DNA from: an uncultured Bacteroidaceae bacterium
Lineage (GTDB): Bacteria; Bacteroidota; Bacteroidia; Bacteroidales; Bacteroidaceae
Direction of reading: 5' to 3'
NCBI GenBank assembly: GCA_905233765.1
Contig: CAJOCU010000008.1
Span: forward strand, 1 to 64,000
Length of the DNA stretch: 64,000 nt
Part shown: one piece after another, positions 59,560 to 64,000 of the stretch
Layout of the letters: each line of letters opens with the position of its first letter
Position numbering within the stretch: position 1 is the stretch's first letter
Made by a program: the position numbers and the translations under genes
Notes under the pieces: generated by a model
The model's database searches: none
What the model saw: only the letters and a program-made list of their open reading frames with translations
What the model was told of the DNA's origin: nothing

Positions 59560-61542
59560 ATGCGAATACTTACAAAACAAGAAATAGACCTCCTTGAAGC
59601 ACAAGCCTGTAGCGCCGAGGACTGGTCGCGTGTACAAATTACCGATGAACAGAGCCTGCGGTACATTCGTCATACACGTTTCTCTGGCGACATCCGCATC
59701 GGCGCATTCCGCAAGAGTTTCGATATGCCGGGTGGCATCCATAAGCATACGGGCATTTTCCATGCTACGCTGCACAACGTCACCATCGGTGATGACTGTT
59801 GCATAGAGAACATCAAAAACTACATTGCAAACTATGACATCGCCCACGACTGCTTCATCGAGAACGTGGATATCATCCTCTGCGATGGACCTACCAGCTT
59901 CGGTAATGGTGTGGAGGTCGCCGTACTCAATGAGACGGGTGGCCGCGAGGTGACCATCCACGACCGCCTCACAGCCCATGAGGCCTATTTGGAGACTTTC
60001 TATCGGCATCGTCCCAAGCTCATCGCCCACCTGAAACGTTTTGCTGCCGAGCGCACAGCCGAATGTACCAGCTCACGTGGCACCATAGCCGAGCATGTGA
60101 CCATCGTCGATACTGGCTATATAAAAAATATGTACGTGGGCGCGTACGCGAAGGTCGAAGGTGCCGGTCGCCTCAAGAACGGAACCCTCAACAGCCGCCA
60201 GGAAGCGCCCATTCATGTAGGCTATGGTGTCATCGCCGATGATTTCATCGTGCAGGACGGTTCCAGCATCGAAGATTGCACCACGCTCACCCGCGTATAT
60301 GTGGGTCAGGCCTGTTCCCTTGGCCACGGCTATTCTGCCAGCGACTCCCTCTTCTTCTGCAACTGTCAGGAGGAGAACGGTGAGGCCTGTGCCATCTTTG
60401 CCGGTCCCTTCACCGTTACGCACCACAAGAGCACACTGCTCATCGCCGGAATGTTCTCATTTATGAATGCCGGCTCTGGCAGCAACCAGAGCAACCACAT
60501 GTATAAGCTGGGTCCCATCCACCAAGGTGCTATGGAGCGCGGTGCCAAGACCTCATCAGATTCCTACATCCTGTGGCCTGCCCGCATCGGTGCCTTCTCA
60601 CTTGTGATGGGCCGCCACAGCAGTCACTCGGACACCAGCGACCTGCCTTTCTCGTATCTCATTGAGAAGAATGGCGAGACCTATCTCGCCCCTGCCGTGA
60701 ACCTGCGCTCTGTCGGCACTGTGCGCGATGCCCAGAAATGGCCCAAGCGTGACCGTCGTCATCCCGAGGGACGCTTGGATTCTGTCAACTTCAATCTGCT
60801 CTCGCCCTACACCATTGATAAGATGTTCAGAGGTCTCCATGTCCTTGAGGAGCTGGAAGCCTTGAGCGGCCCCACCAGCGATGTCTATGCCTACCAGAGT
60901 GCGAAGATCAGCAACCATTCGTTGCACCGTGGCCAGCAACTCTATCGCATTGCCATTGAGAAGTTCTTGGGTAACTCCCTCATCTCTCACCTCGAGCGCA
61001 CAGACTGCTCCAGTGCCGAGAGCGTGCTGGATGCCTTGAAGCCCACTCGCACAGAGGGACATGGTGTGTGGGTGGACCTTGCGGGCCTCATTGCTCCCAA
61101 GGAGGTGGTCAATGCCCTCCTCGACGAAGTGGAAGCCGATGGTGTGCCTAATGACCAGGCCTTCTGCGAGGCGCTGCGTAAGATGCATGAGAACTACTAC
61201 CGCTACGAATGGACATGGGCCTACGAGAAGATGCTCGAGTACTATGATCTCTATCCCGACCGTATCACCATCGAGGACCTCATCGCCATCATCCGCCGCT
61301 GGAAGGACAGCGTCGTGCATCTCGACGAGATGCTCTATGCCGATGCCAAGAAGGAGTTCTCCCTTTCGGCCCGTACAGGCTTCGGTTTCGACGGTGCTAG
61401 CCAGCGCACTGCTGAGGCCGACTTCGAGCAGGTGCGTGGCGATTTCGAGACCAATCCCTTCGTGATGGAGACGAAAGCGCACATCGAACGCAAGAGCGCA
61501 CTCGGCGACCGCATGATAGCCTTGTTGGAAGGGTTGCTTTGA
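59560..61542 (+). CDS. DUF4954 family protein
   Basis: 660 residues, typical of the Bacteroidales DUF4954 family. The N-terminal half has hexapeptide-like left-handed beta-helix character (TTIGDDCCIENIKNYIANYD-like turns, TVIDTGYIKNMYVGAYAKVEG, HVGYGVIADDFIVQDGSSIE, YVGQACSLGHGYSASDSL), as in nucleotidyl- or acyltransferases; the C-terminal 200 residues are helical. No catalytic role has been assigned. Terminator at 61592-61621. Confidence 0.9.
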   Translation: MRILTKQEIDLLEAQACSAEDWSRVQITDEQSLRYIRHTRFSGDIRIGAFRKSFDMPGGIHKHTGIFHATLHNVTIGDDCCIENIKNYIANYDIAHDCFIENVDIILCDGPTSFGNGVEVAVLNETGGREVTIHDRLTAHEAYLETFYRHRPKLIAHLKRFAAERTAECTSSRGTIAEHVTIVDTGYIKNMYVGAYAKVEGAGRLKNGTLNSRQEAPIHVGYGVIADDFIVQDGSSIEDCTTLTRVYVGQACSLGHGYSASDSLFFCNCQEENGEACAIFAGPFTVTHHKSTLLIAGMFSFMNAGSGSNQSNHMYKLGPIHQGAMERGAKTSSDSYILWPARIGAFSLVMGRHSSHSDTSDLPFSYLIEKNGETYLAPAVNLRSVGTVRDAQKWPKRDRRHPEGRLDSVNFNLLSPYTIDKMFRGLHVLEELEALSGPTSDVYAYQSAKISNHSLHRGQQLYRIAIEKFLGNSLISHLERTDCSSAESVLDALKPTRTEGHGVWVDLAGLIAPKEVVNALLDEVEADGVPNDQAFCEALRKMHENYYRYEWTWAYEKMLEYYDLYPDRITIEDLIAIIRRWKDSVVHLDEMLYADAKKEFSLSARTGFGFDGASQRTAEADFEQVRGDFETNPFVMETKAHIERKSALGDRMIALLEGLL

Positions 61543-61591
61543 CACTCTTTCTCGTTAAAGAAGGTTAAAATTTAATAATTATAAGGCATTG

Positions 61592-61626
61592 AACGCTCCA
61601 CGTCTCGCGCGGAGCGTTTATCTTTG
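61592..61626 (+). terminator. Terminator hairpin joined to the next promoter
   Basis: AACGCTCC pairs with GGAGCGTT (61611-61618); the following TTATCTTTG holds the -7 element TATCTTTG (61619-61626) of the next gene, so terminator and promoter share bases. Confidence 0.7.
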
Positions 61627-61668
61627 CCACAAGAATCATTTTTATAACTAACTAAAATAAGAACCAAC

Positions 61669-64000
61669 ATGAAGAAAATTTACCTGTTCTTAGTGATGCT
61701 CTTGGGATTGGGCTCTTCCTTATGGGCTCAGGAAACCAGTGAGTACAAAATCGATGAGGACAATCCGCTTATCACGGAGGCCTCTCAGATTACCAGCCCT
61801 TTCAGTCAGAATGATTTGGGCGACAAGGATGGCGATGGCCTTGAAGCGCTCATTGACGATAATACTGGATCGTTCTGGCATAGCTATTGGGGCGGTGGCA
61901 CCGTGGCTGCCGGTACGCATTATTTCCAAGTGGAGATGCCAGAAAGCGACTATAGTCTTATCGCTTTTAAGTACACTCGCCGTAATGTTACTAATGACCA
62001 AATCACGCTATGGGGTGTATATGGTACTGATGAACCAGATGCAGACAAAGCAAGTTGTACGGAAATAGCTTCTATTCAGACGCCATTAGGTTCAAACAGC
62101 GAGACGCTGACATCACAGCCTTTTGAAGCAGGAGGTTTCAAGTACCTTCGTTTCTATTGCGAGGACTCGAATGGTTACGTTGCACAGTCATCAGGTTGTC
62201 GTGGCTATTTCCATGTGGCTGAGTTCCAACTATACCCTGCAGAAAAGCTCGAGGATAATCAAGTCGCATTCAACAACCTAATTGCTGTTTATAATAAGTA
62301 TCTGGATGCTTATACCACAGACGACTATTTCAAGGTCGGAACCAATCCGGGCGACTATAACGCTGAAAAGGTGCAGGCTTTCCTCGATGTGATGGAAGAA
62401 ATCACCACCGCTGACTCAGAAATTATGGAGCTTTCCATAGAGGAGTTGGTAGCGAAGAAAGAACTTATCATCAACTCGTATAAGGAAGCCGTCGAGTCAC
62501 GTGTCCCGTACGTGTTGGCAGATGGCTACTATCGTCTTCGCAGTGCGTTGACCTTCACCAATGACCTTCCCACGGGCGAAAAGGATGGGGAAGGCAATCC
62601 CATTACTGCTCCGCAGGAAGTGGATAAGTATATGTATTGTGCCATCTCCGGTGAAACCATCTCACTGCGCTGGTACACTCCTAAGGATCTCTCTTCTGAT
62701 GCCCCTGCACTCTGGAAGGTTACCAACAAGGATGGCTTTGTTGATATCATGAACGTGGGCACTGACACCCGTGTTGCTGGCGAAGTAAAAATGAGCACCG
62801 CTGTGGAGGTATCTGCAGAGAGCGAGAACCTGATGGCGCTGGATCCCGTGGCTACCATCGACGACGTCACCTACGTCAATATCCGCGTCTCCACTCAGGT
62901 GCCGGGATGGGATATCGATTCTAAGTTCTACGGTTATCTGCATGCAAATGGCCATAGCTCTGGCGCAGGTGTCTCCGGCAATATTGTGGGCTGGGAAGCA
63001 GCTTTCGATAAAGGAACCGAAAGTGCCAGTGCTTCTGAATGGATCTTTGAACCTGTCACCGATGAGGAGGCAGCAGACATCATCGTTGCTTACGAACCCG
63101 TGCGCAACCATGAGGTTCTCGTAGAACAATACAATGAAATGCTGAGTGATGCGAAGGCTCGCATCGAGGCTGCTAAGGATGTACAGACTATCCTACTCAT
63201 CACTGACGCAAGCCAATTCTCTTCGCCTTTCTCGGATTCGGCAGAAGGAACGAATATGGCCAATCTACTCGATAACAACGGAGATACTTTCTGGCATTCA
63301 GATTGGCATGGCACATACGATGAGGCCAATCCTCACTATTTGCAAGTGGAGCTGAACGAACCCACCCACGAGTTAGTGACGTTTAGATATATTCGTCGTA
63401 CGAAGGGTGGTGCTGCCCACAACAACGATTATGTGACCCAGTGGGGTCTTTATGGAAGTAACGATGCAGAGGCTGCTTTTGAAGACTGGACGCCATTAGC
63501 CACTTTCGATGCGCCTTTCGCCACAACCCAGACAAATCCCATTGATGCCGGCGAATTCGATACGCAAGAGATGAAGTACATTCGCTTCTATGCTAACTCG
63601 ACCTATAGCTCCAAAGGAAATCATTTTTGGCATATTGGTGACATACAACTATACTACATGAAGGAGAATCCGAGCTCACAGTACTCACTCATGGGCGAAG
63701 TTGCTACCAACTTAGATGCTGTCATCGAGGCACAGAAAGACATCGTATTGGATAATCTGACACTGGACGAGTACAATGCCCTGAAGGAGGCTTATGATGC
63801 TTTCTTGGCATACTTCGTGGATCCCGCAGAATTGCGTGAGGCCATCAAGGTGGCAGAGGCCAAGGTCGCAGGTGTGCGTGTAGGCACGAAGCCTGGCTTC
63901 TGGCCCGACAATACAACAGGAGAAGCGCTGCAGGCTACCATTGATGATGCCAAGGCATACGATGTGGCTGGTTCCTATACTCAAGCTCAGAGCGAGTCGT
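61669..64000 (+). CDS. Secreted protein with repeated discoidin (F5/8 type C)-like domains, 5' part
   Basis: The frame is open from ATG 61669 to the window end (777 codons), so the gene is cut by the edge. Signal peptide MKKIYLFLVMLLGLGSSLWA. Two homologous F5/8C-like modules are seen: LITEASQITSPFSQND, then LIDDNTGSFWHSYWGG (about residues 33-200), and ITDASQFSSPFSD, then LLDNNGDTFWHSDWHG (about 513-665), each with YFQVEM/YLQVEL and a TRRN or IRRT strand and ending in a FHVAEFQLY/WHIGDIQLYY strand. Helical spacers follow each. Such proteins bind carbohydrates at the cell surface. No partner gene is visible in the window. Confidence 0.85.
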   Translation, partial: MKKIYLFLVMLLGLGSSLWAQETSEYKIDEDNPLITEASQITSPFSQNDLGDKDGDGLEALIDDNTGSFWHSYWGGGTVAAGTHYFQVEMPESDYSLIAFKYTRRNVTNDQITLWGVYGTDEPDADKASCTEIASIQTPLGSNSETLTSQPFEAGGFKYLRFYCEDSNGYVAQSSGCRGYFHVAEFQLYPAEKLEDNQVAFNNLIAVYNKYLDAYTTDDYFKVGTNPGDYNAEKVQAFLDVMEEITTADSEIMELSIEELVAKKELIINSYKEAVESRVPYVLADGYYRLRSALTFTNDLPTGEKDGEGNPITAPQEVDKYMYCAISGETISLRWYTPKDLSSDAPALWKVTNKDGFVDIMNVGTDTRVAGEVKMSTAVEVSAESENLMALDPVATIDDVTYVNIRVSTQVPGWDIDSKFYGYLHANGHSSGAGVSGNIVGWEAAFDKGTESASASEWIFEPVTDEEAADIIVAYEPVRNHEVLVEQYNEMLSDAKARIEAAKDVQTILLITDASQFSSPFSDSAEGTNMANLLDNNGDTFWHSDWHGTYDEANPHYLQVELNEPTHELVTFRYIRRTKGGAAHNNDYVTQWGLYGSNDAEAAFEDWTPLATFDAPFATTQTNPIDAGEFDTQEMKYIRFYANSTYSSKGNHFWHIGDIQLYYMKENPSSQYSLMGEVATNLDAVIEAQKDIVLDNLTLDEYNALKEAYDAFLAYFVDPAELREAIKVAEAKVAGVRVGTKPGFWPDNTTGEALQATIDDAKAYDVAGSYTQAQSES

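Overview
The window looks like a chromosomal segment of a Bacteroidales bacterium, most probably Prevotella-like. The evidence is the repeated Bacteroidetes -7 promoter element TAnnTTTG in front of many genes, weak or absent Shine-Dalgarno sequences, a smalltalk/HU/BT4734-DUF3987 locus, DUF4954 and DUF2723 proteins, very large secreted repeat proteins, and lipoproteins with a typical Prevotella signal peptide. No rRNA, tRNA, CRISPR array or transposase was seen. Both ends cut through genes (gpmI on the left, a discoidin-repeat secreted protein on the right).

Layout. 1-4 kb: end of gpmI, a remnant of a STAS-domain gene, and two lipoproteins (nucleoside-hydrolase-like and lipase-like). 4-5.4 kb: smalltalk and HU-like genes on the minus strand, then a repeat-packed intergenic region. 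5.4-12 kb: an AT-richer accessory island holding a Fic protein, a small unknown gene sharing a duplicated promoter, a restriction-modification cluster (one methyltransferase, a NotI-like nuclease, a second probable nuclease, a small unknown gene), and an unrecognised two-gene operon with its own promoter and terminator. 12-15.8 kb: the other half of the HU/smalltalk-type locus (OB-fold-like gene, unknown gene, BT4734/DUF3987 protein, DUF5675 protein). 16-30.5 kb: cupin lipoprotein, CPA2 antiporter, an 11.7-kb gene for a 3891-residue secreted protein, and a companion lipoprotein. 30.6-31 kb: a probable non-coding RNA. 31-53.9 kb: housekeeping and envelope genes (mutS, polysaccharide deacetylase, DUF2723 membrane protein, yjjG, purD, dipeptidyl peptidase, RNA methyltransferase, cysE, U32 peptidase, rnr, NlpC/P60, cysS, ispG, purE). 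54-59.4 kb: a phosphopantetheinyl transferase, and a minus-strand cluster coding for a complete SpoIIE-phosphatase/anti-sigma/STAS switch plus an outer-membrane porin. 59.5 kb to the end: DUF4954 protein and the truncated discoidin protein.

The most unusual signal is structural. Short palindromic repeats occur again and again inside reading frames and at gene borders. Several are inverted pairs of a unit beginning AAGACCCACCCCC and containing a CCCCTCCC/GGGAGGGG hairpin, an architecture like REPIN elements. Two such pairs span gene junctions, so that repeat DNA encodes the C-terminus or stop region of one gene and the N-terminus of the next (cysE/RNA methyltransferase, giant protein/lipoprotein). 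Other palindromes and AT-rich tandem heptamers are kept in frame inside DUF3987, DUF5675, RNase R, purD, cysS, a peptidase and the giant protein. The best candidate for an undescribed functional system is the isolated two-gene operon at 10058-11813 next to the restriction genes.
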